Shown here piece by piece: positions 49,306 through 57,404 of a stretch of 64,000 nt of DNA. Where the stretch lies: NCBI GenBank assembly GCA_036557665.1, contig DATBHG010000007.1, positions 10,870 to 74,869 on the forward strand, written 5' to 3'. The translations under genes and the position numbers were made by a program. Below the pieces are notes generated by a model. It had not been told where the DNA came from, did no database searches, and was given only the letters and a program-made list of their open reading frames with translations. Position 1 is the first letter of the stretch; each line of letters begins with the position of its first letter. The DNA is from VAZQ01 sp036557665. GTDB taxonomy: Bacteria > Pseudomonadota > Alphaproteobacteria > Rhizobiales > Xanthobacteraceae.

Positions 49306-50292
49306 TCATTGCTGCTGCAGATTGGCGGCCTGGATCGCGGCGTCGAATTGCGGCTGCTCTCGCTCGATCTGCGCCCGGAATTCCTCGGGGGTCGTGCCAT
49401 TCGGCTCGATGCCCAGCGCCGTGAGCTGCGCGACATTGGCGGGCTCCTTTGCTGCGGCGATGACATGCTGGGCGAGCCTGTCGATGATGTCCTCCGGCGT
49501 TTTCGCAGGCGCCAGAAAGCCGTTCCAGCTCGTGAGAGAGAAGCCGGGAAAGGTTGCGCTGATGGTAGGCAGGCTCGGAAGCTGCTTCATTGGCCGCGGC
49601 GTTGCCACGCCCAGGAGCCTGATCTTGCCGCTGTCTGCCTGCGGCACGAGATCCGATGCATTGCCGAAGAACATGTCGATCTGCCCGCCCAGCAGAGCCG
49701 TTGTCACCTGCCCGCTGCCGCGAAACGGAACGTGTACGGCCTCGAAACCGGCACGCGCGGCAAGGAGCGCGCCGGCGAGATGGGCAACGGACCCGGCACC
49801 GCTCGATCCATAGTTGATCCTGTGTATCTTCGCATATGTGACGAGCTCGGCAAGGGTTTTCGCCGGGATCGCAGTGCTGATGGCGAGGATGAATGGGCCG
49901 GTGCCGAAGATGCTCACTGGCGCGAAATCCTTCGCCGGATCGTAACCGACTTTTTGCAACCGCGGCACGATGGCGACCTGTGGAGCCGCCGCGAAGAACA
50001 AGGTGTAACCGTCAGGCGCGGCCTGCGCCACGTAAGCCGCCGCCAAAGCGCCGCCCGCCCCGATGCGGTTGTCGACGACGAAGCTTTGCCCCAACTGCTC
50101 CGAGAGCGTGCGGCTCGCCATGCGCGCCATCACGTCGGTGTTGCCGCCCGCGGCGTAGCCGACAACGACCGTCACCGGCCTTGCCGGCCAATCCGCCGCC
50201 TCTACGGTCAGACGGGATTGCCACACCGCAAGCAGGGCAAGCGCTGGCAGCACGTTCCGTGCTGCGCCGCGATGGCATGAAACAAGGCGCAT
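49306..50292 (-). CDS. TctC/Bug-family periplasmic solute receptor
   Basis: 328 residues from the ATG at 50292, where the signal segment begins (MRLVSCHRGAARNVLPALALLAVWQSRLTVEA). Standard Bug signature: WPARPVTVVVGYAAGGNTDVMARMASRTLSEQLGQSFVVDNRIGAGGALAAAYVAQAAPDGYTLFF, then NYGSSGAGSVAHLAGALLAARAGFEAVHVPFRGSGQVTTALLGGQIDMFF. It is a closer match to the family than the receptor at 27578. No TctAB genes are present. It lies 37 bases before the DctP gene on the same strand. Confidence 0.94.
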   Translation of the reverse strand: MRLVSCHRGAARNVLPALALLAVWQSRLTVEAADWPARPVTVVVGYAAGGNTDVMARMASRTLSEQLGQSFVVDNRIGAGGALAAAYVAQAAPDGYTLFFAAAPQVAIVPRLQKVGYDPAKDFAPVSIFGTGPFILAISTAIPAKTLAELVTYAKIHRINYGSSGAGSVAHLAGALLAARAGFEAVHVPFRGSGQVTTALLGGQIDMFFGNASDLVPQADSGKIRLLGVATPRPMKQLPSLPTISATFPGFSLTSWNGFLAPAKTPEDIIDRLAQHVIAAAKEPANVAQLTALGIEPNGTTPEEFRAQIEREQPQFDAAIQAANLQQQ

Positions 50293-50419
50293 GAGAGCTC
50301 TACTCGGTTTTGCCGTCGCTCGAGCGACTGGGCTCGCCCGCAAGCGCAGGTTGACGGCGTTGCTATCCCGGTCCTGGCTGGGCCTCATCGTACACGCTTT
50401 GGCCGCGCGGTCTCGCGCT

Positions 50420-50845
50420 TTAGAAAATCGGAATGTAGGCGTAACCCCGGTTCTGCAGCGCGACAGAATTCACCAGCACGTTGCGCTCGATCGTGATGCA
50501 GTCGAGGATGTTCTCCGGAGTGATTGCACACCGTTCCATGGCGATGCCACAGACTTCGATACGTCCGCCCAGCGAGGCGAAACGTCGTAGCAGCTCGTGG
50601 GCGGTGGAAGACTCCTGCTCGTGGCGCCCGGCGAGCTTGGAGCCGGCGAGGGTGCTCGCCGCGAACTGGGTCGCCGGACCGTGCAACAGCAATACGAAGT
50701 CGGGAGCGATCGCTTGCTGCGTGAACTGCTCGAGCGCATCGATGGCGAGCTCCAGCCGGTCGCAGAAACGGCGGGCATCGCCGGTGGTGAAGTCCCACAC
50801 CGCCCGTGCGTGCCTGAGCCCGGTACAGTCGCCGATCAACTGCAA
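50420..50845 (-). CDS. DsrE-like protein, cytoplasmic
   Basis: 141 residues without a signal peptide. A DsrE/F-like fold is suggested by PDFVLLLHGPATQFAAS, the ELLRRFASLGGRIEVCGIAMER segment with the conserved Cys before the helix, and a terminal LVNSVALQNRGYAYIPIF. The same FxGPAT, C-x-V/I-A and GYAYI features occur in the protein at 55546-56046, so the two are paralogues. DsrE proteins take part in sulfur relay. The gene follows the ABC receptor gene by 26 bases, as the last gene of the transporter operon. Confidence 0.78.
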   Translation of the reverse strand: MQLIGDCTGLRHARAVWDFTTGDARRFCDRLELAIDALEQFTQQAIAPDFVLLLHGPATQFAASTLAGSKLAGRHEQESSTAHELLRRFASLGGRIEVCGIAMERCAITPENILDCITIERNVLVNSVALQNRGYAYIPIF

Positions 50846-50871
50846 TGATCCGTTCCCGGGGCGATACGCTC

Positions 50872-51969
50872 CTACTCGTGAAAGGCGGTGCGCGGCTGCC
50901 CGCGGATTTCCCCGAGCGGTGCAGTCACGCCCATTTCCTTCATCGCCCGCTTCAGCGGTTCCGGGTTGATGGCTTTCTCCGGCATTACCGGCGACTCGAT
51001 CACCTTTATCGAATGCAGAAAACGATATCCGGTCGTCATCAGCCCCAAGACGTCATCGTCGAAAGTCAATTTGGCGACATAGTTGATCGGGTCGCCGCCG
51101 ATCGACGGCGGATTGACCTCGTACAGGGCCGCCCAGACCGTTTTCTCGTCATAGCCGGTAAGCTCGCTCGTGATGATTTTGACGGATTCTTGGGGATTGC
51201 TGATGAGGAATTGCAACGCCTCGATCTCCGCCTTGAGCCAACCCACCGCGGCCTCGGGATGTTTTTCAATGAAGTCCTCACGCATGGACGTGAAATTCGC
51301 GTCCGTTTCGTGCCAGGGCGCTCCAGTCGCGACATAGCGGGCGTTGCCGAGCTCGACTTGGCGCCGCGCATGCGGCTCCCACATGATCCCCGCCGTCAGC
51401 TTGCCCGCCTCGAAATTGGAGGCGATCACCTCGATCGGCATGATCAGGATCTCGGAGGGCTTGAACACGCCCTTTGCGATCAATGATTCGGTGACCCGGT
51501 TCGAGCATGTACCCTTATGGTAGGCAAACGGCTTGCCGCTCATCCATTTCATGGCATCGTTGTAGTCATTGAACTGGGGAGCGCTTTTTCCAACCAGAAA
51601 TTTGTTGCAGGTCTGCCCGTTGCTGAACATCGTCACGGATACCAGCCGCACGTCCGCGATCTTCTGTTTGGTGGAGAGCACGATCGAGGGCATGTCGCCC
51701 ATGGTGCCGATTTGCATCTTGTCCGCGAGCATCGCGTTGATCATCGGCGGCCCGGTCAAATGGGGCTCGAACCTCACCGTGCTCCCGGGCGGAAGATATT
51801 TCTTCCACAGCTCCTTTTTCTTCAGGATCACTCCGTACCACGCTCCGGTCCAATACGGATGATATCCATAGGTGATCTGGACCGGTTCCGCCGCCGACGC
51901 CGGCCCGGCGAATCCGACGACAGCAACCAATGCTGCAAGCAGGCCGGCCAGCCCCTTTCTGCTCCTCAT
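50872..51969 (-). CDS. ABC transporter substrate-binding protein (NitT/TauT, SsuA-like)
   Basis: 365 residues. Signal peptide 1-27 (LLAALVAVVGFAGPASA). The mature part starts AEPVQITYGYHPYWTGAWYGVILKKKELWKKYLPPGSTVRFEPHLTGPPMINAMLADKMQIGTMGDMPSIVL, typical of nitrate/sulfonate/taurine receptors. The segment FAYHKGTCSNRVTESLIAKGVFKPSEILIMPIEVIASNFEAGKLTAGIMWEPHARRQVELG agrees. It is the only receptor in a five-gene transporter set with two permeases and two ATPases. The substrate cannot be read; an organosulfur compound is suggested by the DsrE neighbours. Confidence 0.93.
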   Translation of the reverse strand: MRSRKGLAGLLAALVAVVGFAGPASAAEPVQITYGYHPYWTGAWYGVILKKKELWKKYLPPGSTVRFEPHLTGPPMINAMLADKMQIGTMGDMPSIVLSTKQKIADVRLVSVTMFSNGQTCNKFLVGKSAPQFNDYNDAMKWMSGKPFAYHKGTCSNRVTESLIAKGVFKPSEILIMPIEVIASNFEAGKLTAGIMWEPHARRQVELGNARYVATGAPWHETDANFTSMREDFIEKHPEAAVGWLKAEIEALQFLISNPQESVKIITSELTGYDEKTVWAALYEVNPPSIGGDPINYVAKLTFDDDVLGLMTTGYRFLHSIKVIESPVMPEKAINPEPLKRAMKEMGVTAPLGEIRGQPRTAFHE

Positions 51970-52025
51970 ATGCTCTCCCTCAGTGCGACGGGCTCACGAG
52001 ATTGCATCAGTTGTAGCGCCGCCGC

Positions 52026-52832
52026 TCAATCGAGCGCAACCGCCTCGCCGGCACTATCGCCGAACAGGGCCGTCATGAGATCCTGCTTGACAGCCAGATA
52101 GCGCTCGCTGATCAGCACCTCGAATTTCCGGGGATGAGGCAGGTCCACATCGACAGCTTTCACGATTTTTGCCGGAGTGCCGGACATGACGAGAACCCGG
52201 TCGGCGAGAAAGATCGCCTCCTCCAGATCGGAGGTGATGAACAGGGTCGTGAGCTGCGTCTCCTCGAACAGCTTCAGGTAATATTCCTGCATAAGCTCGC
52301 GGGTCATGATGTCGAGGCCCCGAAACGGCTCATCCAGGACCATCAAGTCGGGATTGTTGATGAGAGCCTGCGCAAGCTCGACGCGCCGCTTCATCCCGCC
52401 GGATAGTTGCCCGGGGTACTTGTCCTTGAAATCGAGCAGGCCGAACCTGTCGAGGAGGGCGACAGCCTTGATCCTAGCCTCGGCCTTGGTCATGGATGCT
52501 GATGCTAACGGCCCGAATTGAACATTATCGAGCACCGTCATCCAGTGCCACAGCGCCGTTTCCTGAAACACCATGATCCGGTCAGGACCTGGCCCCTCGA
52601 TCGAGCGTGCATCGATGGTCAACCTGCCGGTGTCGGGCCGCAGGTATCCGGCCAACATGCAGGCGAGCGTGCTCTTGCCGCATCCCGAGCTTCCCATCAG
52701 CACCGTGAGCCTTCCGGGCTCGATCTCGAACGAGCAGTCTTCCAGGACGTGCACCGGCGGCCGTGAGGCCTGAGAGTACCACTTGCACAAACCGACCGCC
52801 CGCACATTTCCGGACAGTTTCTTTCCCGGCAT
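52026..52832 (-). CDS. ABC transporter ATPase (SsuB/TauB-like), copy 1
   Basis: 268 residues. Walker A GSSGCGKST, Q-loop VFQETALWHWMTVLDNV, signature LSGGMKRRVELAQAL, Walker B LMVLDEPFRGLDIMTRELM and the H-loop region replaced by FITSDLEEAIFLADRVLVM, with Ser in place of the usual switch His (THDLEEA in copy 2). The start is 23 bases after the permease stop. It should energise import through the two neighbouring permeases. The missing switch His could reduce ATP hydrolysis at its site, as in asymmetric ABC pairs. Confidence 0.93.
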   Translation of the reverse strand: MPGKKLSGNVRAVGLCKWYSQASRPPVHVLEDCSFEIEPGRLTVLMGSSGCGKSTLACMLAGYLRPDTGRLTIDARSIEGPGPDRIMVFQETALWHWMTVLDNVQFGPLASASMTKAEARIKAVALLDRFGLLDFKDKYPGQLSGGMKRRVELAQALINNPDLMVLDEPFRGLDIMTRELMQEYYLKLFEETQLTTLFITSDLEEAIFLADRVLVMSGTPAKIVKAVDVDLPHPRKFEVLISERYLAVKQDLMTALFGDSAGEAVALD

Positions 52833-52855
52833 GATGGAGGCTATCCGAACCTAGG

Positions 52856-53683
52856 TCATCTCTGCCAAGGCATCAGCCTTCTTTCGACGTAGCTCACCAC
52901 GAGGCCGGACAGATAGCCGGCGAGACCGATGCTGATCATGCCTATTATCACCGTCGTAGCGGTGTGACTGACATACCCTTCCCAGGTCAGCCGGCCCAGC
53001 CCGACGTCGCTCGCGATCATCTCTGCCGCGATCACCACATTCCAGCTTACCGCGATTCCCAAGGTCATGCCGACCGCAATCGACGGGATCAGGGCCGGCA
53101 GTACGACACGGCGGAAGACGTAACCGGGCCTCGCACCCAACGATTGCGCGAGCCATAGGTGCTCTTTGCGCAGGCTGCGAACAGCGTCGTGCACGTTTAT
53201 GATGATGATGAAAAAGGGGCCGATAAAAGTGATGAAGATTATCGAAAGCTCCGTCGTCGGCCAGAACAGGATCGAAAGCGGCACCCAGGCCAGCGGCGGA
53301 ATAGGCCGCAGCAGCTCGACTACCGGATACACGACCTCGTGAAACAGCCTGCGGGTACCCAGGAGCAGCCCCAACGGGATTCCCAGCAACTGCGCCAGCG
53401 CGAATCCATAGCCGACCCGCTCGAAGCTCACTATCCATGACTGCCAGTAGTGTGCATTCGTCAGATACTTGCTCCAGAAGGCGTTCAACACTTCGGTCAG
53501 TGTCGGGATGCTCTCGAACCCCCCTCCTCCAAAACGAGCCAGCATCTCCCACGACAGCACGAATCCGGCCACCGAAACCGCTCCGCGCCAGTTCATGCGC
53601 GCGGCTCGCAGCCGGAGGGCCGGGAGATCGACGGTGGCGAGCCGGGATGCAATTCCCGAGCTCGGCTTGTTGCCCGACGCCAT
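52856..53683 (-). CDS. ABC transporter permease (SsuC/TauC-like), copy 1
   Basis: 275 residues from ATG 53683 (GTG 53695 also possible). About six membrane segments. The EAA loop is NVHDAVRSLRKEHLWLAQSLGARPGYVFRRVVLPALIPSIAVGMTLGIAVSWNVVIAAEMI. The family's LLRPIPPLAWVPLSILFWP stretch precedes it. The gene sits between the two ATPase genes. It forms the membrane channel with the second permease, giving a heterodimer; this is inferred from gene order. Confidence 0.93.
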   Translation of the reverse strand: MASGNKPSSGIASRLATVDLPALRLRAARMNWRGAVSVAGFVLSWEMLARFGGGGFESIPTLTEVLNAFWSKYLTNAHYWQSWIVSFERVGYGFALAQLLGIPLGLLLGTRRLFHEVVYPVVELLRPIPPLAWVPLSILFWPTTELSIIFITFIGPFFIIIINVHDAVRSLRKEHLWLAQSLGARPGYVFRRVVLPALIPSIAVGMTLGIAVSWNVVIAAEMIASDVGLGRLTWEGYVSHTATTVIIGMISIGLAGYLSGLVVSYVERRLMPWQR

Positions 53684-53701
53684 GATGTCCCGCACGCTCG
53701 A

Positions 53702-54580
53702 TTACGCCTGCTCGCGCTCTCCACGCTCGAAGGCCTTCCTGGCCTCTGCATGAATGCTCTCGGCAGCTTGCCGCTTCAATTCCAGATACTCATGGGAGAA
53801 CAGGACCCTCGGATGACGGGGCCGCTGCAATTGGACGCTGATGAGGTGCTTGATCGTTGCCGGCCGCGTGGTCATGACGATGACCGTGTCGGCTAGGTAG
53901 ATCGCTTCTTCCAGATCATGGGTGATGAAGACGATGGTCGTATGGGACATCCGATACATGTCCAGCAAATGCTGATGCATCGTCGTCTTTGATACGGTAT
54001 CCATGGCCCGGAACGGCTCATCGAGAAGCAGCACCTTGGGCTCGTTCATGAGCGCTCGCGCCATTTCCACCCGGCGCTGCATTCCCGATGAAAGCTGGGC
54101 CGGATACGAGCCGGCGACAGCCTCGAGCTTACAGGCACGCAACAGCTCGGTGGCCTTCTCCCCTGCCTGCTTGCGGGTGAGAATCCTCTGTCGAACCGGG
54201 CCGTAGCTTACATTCTCGAGTACCGTCTTCCATGGAAACAGCGCGCCGTTCTGAAACACCACGACACGGTCGGGGCCCGGCCGTGGGGGAAGATCGGGGG
54301 CGGCCAGAAGCCGCCCATCCAGGTAGATCTCTCCTCTGCTCACCGTGTCGAACCCAGCAATCATGTTGAGCAGCGTGCTCTTTCCGCAGCCGGAAGGCCC
54401 CACGATGGCGGCGAAGGCGCCGGCGCCGATCTCCAGACTGCAATCCTTGAGCGCCTCCACGCACGCGCCGTCGGGCTCATATGTCTTGCACACCTCGCGA
54501 ATCGAGAGGCATCCGCCCGCCGAAGGCTCCCCCGAGGGAGGGGGGGACGCAAGCTGCGTTGCGGCGTGCGCCCTCGTCAC
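53702..54580 (-). CDS. ABC transporter ATPase (SsuB/TauB-like), copy 2
   Basis: 292 residues from the GTG at 54580, whose GTGA overlaps the upstream permease stop by four bases; the longer frame is an artefact inside the permease gene. Walker A GPSGCGKST, Q-loop VFQNGALFPWKTVLENV, signature LSSGMQRRVEMARAL (Ser in place of the first Gly), Walker B VLLLDEPFRAMDTVSK and switch His in FITHDLEEAIYLADTVIVM. The deviant signature here and the missing switch His in copy 1 would give one normal and one weak ATP site. Confidence 0.93.
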   Translation of the reverse strand: MTRAHAATQLASPPPSGEPSAGGCLSIREVCKTYEPDGACVEALKDCSLEIGAGAFAAIVGPSGCGKSTLLNMIAGFDTVSRGEIYLDGRLLAAPDLPPRPGPDRVVVFQNGALFPWKTVLENVSYGPVRQRILTRKQAGEKATELLRACKLEAVAGSYPAQLSSGMQRRVEMARALMNEPKVLLLDEPFRAMDTVSKTTMHQHLLDMYRMSHTTIVFITHDLEEAIYLADTVIVMTTRPATIKHLISVQLQRPRHPRVLFSHEYLELKRQAAESIHAEARKAFERGEREQA

Positions 54581-55371
54581 CCGGCCAATCCCAAGCTTTG
54601 CTCCCGCCACCGCATCAACCGAGCACCAAGGACCCGAATCAGCGCGCTGCTGAGAAACCCGATGATGCCGAGAGTGGCCATGGCGATGACTATCGTCGGA
54701 AACTGAATGAGATTGTAGGAGTCCATGATCAGGAACCCCAGCCCGTACTGCGCTGCGATCATCTCGCCGGCCGCCAGCGAGAACCATGCAGCTCCCATGG
54801 CGATCTGCAGCCCCGTGAAGATGTAGGGCAGGGCGCCGGGGATCACGACGTCAAAGAGCACATCTTTGCGGCTTGCGCCGAGACAGACTGCCGCTCGGAA
54901 ATAATCCTGGTCGATGGATTTGACCCCCACCACGGTATTGAGCGTAGTGGCGAAGAAAGCCACGAGAAAGGTGACGAAGATTACGGCCGACTCGACACCT
55001 GAGAAAAGCAGGATCGCAAGGGGCACCCATGCGAGCGGCGGTATGGGGCGCAACAGCCCGAGCAACGATGATGCGTATTGGTGGAAGCTTTTGCTCCAGC
55101 CCATGCAGATCCCCAGCGGCACGCCCAGGAGCAGAGCGAGCAAGAACGCCGCCGTCGCGCGATATGTACTGTACAGGATGTGCAGGTAATAAGGACGCGT
55201 GAAGATCGAGATGCCGAACGTCGGGTTGGGGCTGAGCCACTCCGCGAGCACCGTGACCGGATCGGGCAGGCGCTGGAAGGAGCCGATCGGAAGCCATTTG
55301 ACGCTGGCATACCAGAGCGCAGCCGCGCCGAGATAGCCGACCCACATCATCCAGAACCGGCGCCTGCGCAT
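54577..55371 (-). CDS. ABC transporter permease (SsuC/TauC-like), copy 2
   Basis: 264 residues, six predicted membrane segments. The LLRPIPPLAWVPLAILLFSG stretch, the EAA loop (VVGVKSIDQDYFRAAVCLGASRKDVLFDVVIPGALPYIFTGLQIAMGAAW) and the terminal segments match copy 1, so the two permeases are paralogues. It is the first gene of the minus-strand ABC set. A 174-base gap to the divergent DsrE-like gene at 55546 should hold the shared promoter region. Confidence 0.93.
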   Translation of the reverse strand: MRRRRFWMMWVGYLGAAALWYASVKWLPIGSFQRLPDPVTVLAEWLSPNPTFGISIFTRPYYLHILYSTYRATAAFLLALLLGVPLGICMGWSKSFHQYASSLLGLLRPIPPLAWVPLAILLFSGVESAVIFVTFLVAFFATTLNTVVGVKSIDQDYFRAAVCLGASRKDVLFDVVIPGALPYIFTGLQIAMGAAWFSLAAGEMIAAQYGLGFLIMDSYNLIQFPTIVIAMATLGIIGFLSSALIRVLGARLMRWREQSLGLAG

Positions 55372-55545
55372 CTACTTAGCTCCCAAAGAGCTGGCTCTGT
55401 ACCGCTCCAGAGCTTATAGACATGGCGGGCGCGGCCAGCAGCCCCTCCAGCCCAAGGCAACGTTTTGGAGGCCGTTTGGGGCAGTGGAAGCCGAAAAGCC
55501 GTTTCATCAGGCGCACCTCATGAGGCACACGAAGGGAGGAGACCT

Positions 55546-56046
55546 ATGATGTTCAGGATTTTGCGTATCGTCGCGTGCGTTCTTACCGCGGCGCTCATGC
55601 CCGTGTCGGGCGGGGCCTTCGCGGCCGACGACAGCGCTGCGCTCACCGGCCTCAAGGAGGTGAAGGCGGGCTTCGACCTCAAGGAAGGCAACGGGAAGCT
55701 CTTGCTCGCTCGGCTCGACGTCATTGACGAGACCCGCCAGTCGCTGATTCAGCAGGGCATCAAGCCGCATTTCATTCTCGCCTTCCGCGGGCCGGCGACG
55801 AGGCTGGTGCAAACCGACGCAACATTGATCAAACCCGAGGATCGCGAGATGGCGGGGAGGATCGCCGCAAAGATCAAACAGATGAGCGCCTCGCAGGGAA
55901 TCGAGGGATTCGAGCAATGCTCGGTGGCGGCGCGGGAGCAGGGAATCAACGTCGAAAAGCTGCTTCCCGAGATCCGCGTCGTCGGCAACGGGTTCATCTC
56001 GCTGATGGCTTATCAGGCCAAAGGCTACGCCTATATCGCGCCTTGA
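55546..56046 (+). CDS. DsrE-like protein with signal peptide (periplasmic)
   Basis: 166 residues from the ATG at 55546, with GGGAGGAG seven bases before it (the frame to 55465 adds a non-signal head). Signal peptide about 1-26 (ILRIVACVLTAALMPVSGGAFA, cleavage before ADDS). The core GNGKLLLARLDVIDETRQSLIQQGIKPHFILAFRGPATRLV, FEQCSVAAREQGI with the conserved Cys, and the end GYAYIAP match the DsrE-like family and the cytoplasmic paralogue at 50420. Export of a sulfur-relay-like protein next to a sulfonate-type transporter is notable. It is divergent from the ABC operon. Confidence 0.8.
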   Translation: MMFRILRIVACVLTAALMPVSGGAFAADDSAALTGLKEVKAGFDLKEGNGKLLLARLDVIDETRQSLIQQGIKPHFILAFRGPATRLVQTDATLIKPEDREMAGRIAAKIKQMSASQGIEGFEQCSVAAREQGINVEKLLPEIRVVGNGFISLMAYQAKGYAYIAP

Positions 56047-56123
56047 TCGCTCGGGAGTAGCGCCTTTCTGCCTCCGCTGCCGGTGGCCGGGACCCCGCTC
56101 GGCTCGCTCGATCACCCTTCGGA

Positions 56124-57377
56124 TCAGCTCTTCTTGGCCACCATCGGACAGCCGCCATCGGCCAGCGGCCGAAAAGCCTGCTCGCCCGGCACCGTATTGA
56201 GCAGCTTGTAGTAGTCGTAGGGATATTTCGATTCTTCCGGCGACTTGACCTGGAACAGATACATGTTGCGGATCACGCGCCCGTCCTGGCGCACCCTGCC
56301 GCCTTTGGTGAAGAAGTCATTTACCGGCAGCTCTTTCATCTTGCGAACCACGGCTTGCGCTTCATCGGTTCCCGCCTCCTTGATGGCCTTGAGGTAATGC
56401 AGGGTGGCTCCATAATCGCCGGCATTTGCCATGGTGGGGATCTTTCTGGTCCGCTCCATGAAGCGCTTCGTCCAGGCCCGCGTTTCGTCGGTGAGGTCCC
56501 AGTAGAACGCCGACGCAAGGATGAGACCCTTCGCATTCCGCAGTCCCATCCCGTGCACATCGGAGATGTAGGTGAGCAGGCCGATGATCTTCTGCCCGCC
56601 GCGAATGATGCCGAACTCGTTGGCCTGCTTGATCGAGTTGATCGTATCGCCGCCGGCGTTCGCGAGCCCGATCACCTTGGCTTTCGAGGCCTGGGCCTGC
56701 AGCAGGAACGAGGACAGATCCGGCGTGTCCTGCGGATGTCGGACCGAGCCTAGCACCCTGCCGCCATTCGCCTTGACGATCGCCGCCGTGTCCCGCTCCA
56801 GCGCGTAGCCGAACGCATAGTCGGCGGTGATGAAGAACCAGCTGTCGCCGCCCTGCTCGATCATCGCCTTGCCGGCCGTCTGCGCGAGGGCGTACGTGTC
56901 GTAGGTCCAGTGCACGCTGGTCGGGGAGCACGATTTGCCGGTCAGATCGGAAGAGCCGGACGACGAAATGAGAAGAACGCGATTTCTTTCCTTCGCAATC
57001 TGCTGAACCGCAAAGGCGATGGACGACACGGGAACGTCGACAATCGCATCGACGCCTTGCTGATCGATCCATTCGCGCGCGATATTCGAGCCGATGTCCG
57101 GCTTGTTCTGATGATCGGCCGAGACAACCTCGATCTTCTTGCCCAGCACCGTGCCGCCGAAATCCTCCACCGCCATCTGGGTGGCGGCCACCGAGCCTAT
57201 TCCGCTGAGATCGGAATACAGCCCCGACATGTCGGCGAGCACGCCGATCTTCACCGTGTCGCGGGCACCCTGCGCATGAGCGCAAGAGTCGTTAGCGCAA
57301 GTATCGTTAGCGCAAGGCGCAAGCAGCCAAAGCGCGGCAGCAGGCAGAGCGGCAAGGCCGCGGTTACGTAAGCTCAT
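56124..57377 (-). CDS. ABC-type branched-chain amino acid/amide substrate-binding protein with repeat-bearing signal region
   Basis: 417 residues. A signal peptide (LAALPAAALWLLAPC) is followed by a repeated CANDTCANDSCAHAQ stretch encoded by 15-bp repeats, then the periplasmic-binding-protein type 6 start DTVKIGVLADMSGLYSDLSGIGSVAATQMAVEDFGGTVLGKKIEVVSADHQNKPDIGSNIAREWIDQQG. The C-terminal Cys (GGCPMVAKKS) fits amide-type receptors. The extra Cys residues may be removed with the signal peptide or remain at the mature N-terminus; LAPC is a poor lipobox. It lies 27 bases after the monooxygenase gene. No LivHMGF genes nearby. Confidence 0.9.
   Translation of the reverse strand: MSLRNRGLAALPAAALWLLAPCANDTCANDSCAHAQGARDTVKIGVLADMSGLYSDLSGIGSVAATQMAVEDFGGTVLGKKIEVVSADHQNKPDIGSNIAREWIDQQGVDAIVDVPVSSIAFAVQQIAKERNRVLLISSSGSSDLTGKSCSPTSVHWTYDTYALAQTAGKAMIEQGGDSWFFITADYAFGYALERDTAAIVKANGGRVLGSVRHPQDTPDLSSFLLQAQASKAKVIGLANAGGDTINSIKQANEFGIIRGGQKIIGLLTYISDVHGMGLRNAKGLILASAFYWDLTDETRAWTKRFMERTRKIPTMANAGDYGATLHYLKAIKEAGTDEAQAVVRKMKELPVNDFFTKGGRVRQDGRVIRNMYLFQVKSPEESKYPYDYYKLLNTVPGEQAFRPLADGGCPMVAKKS
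57279..57316 (-). repeat. 15-bp direct repeat in the signal-peptide coding region
   Basis: Two near-identical 15-base units (57279-57293 and 57294-57308, differing at two positions) and a partial third (57309-57316) encode the CAND/CAH repeats. The length keeps the frame, so it looks like replication slippage. Confidence 0.8.
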
Positions 57378-57404
57378 GCTGGGTTCTCCTCAAAACTTTC
57401 GCGC

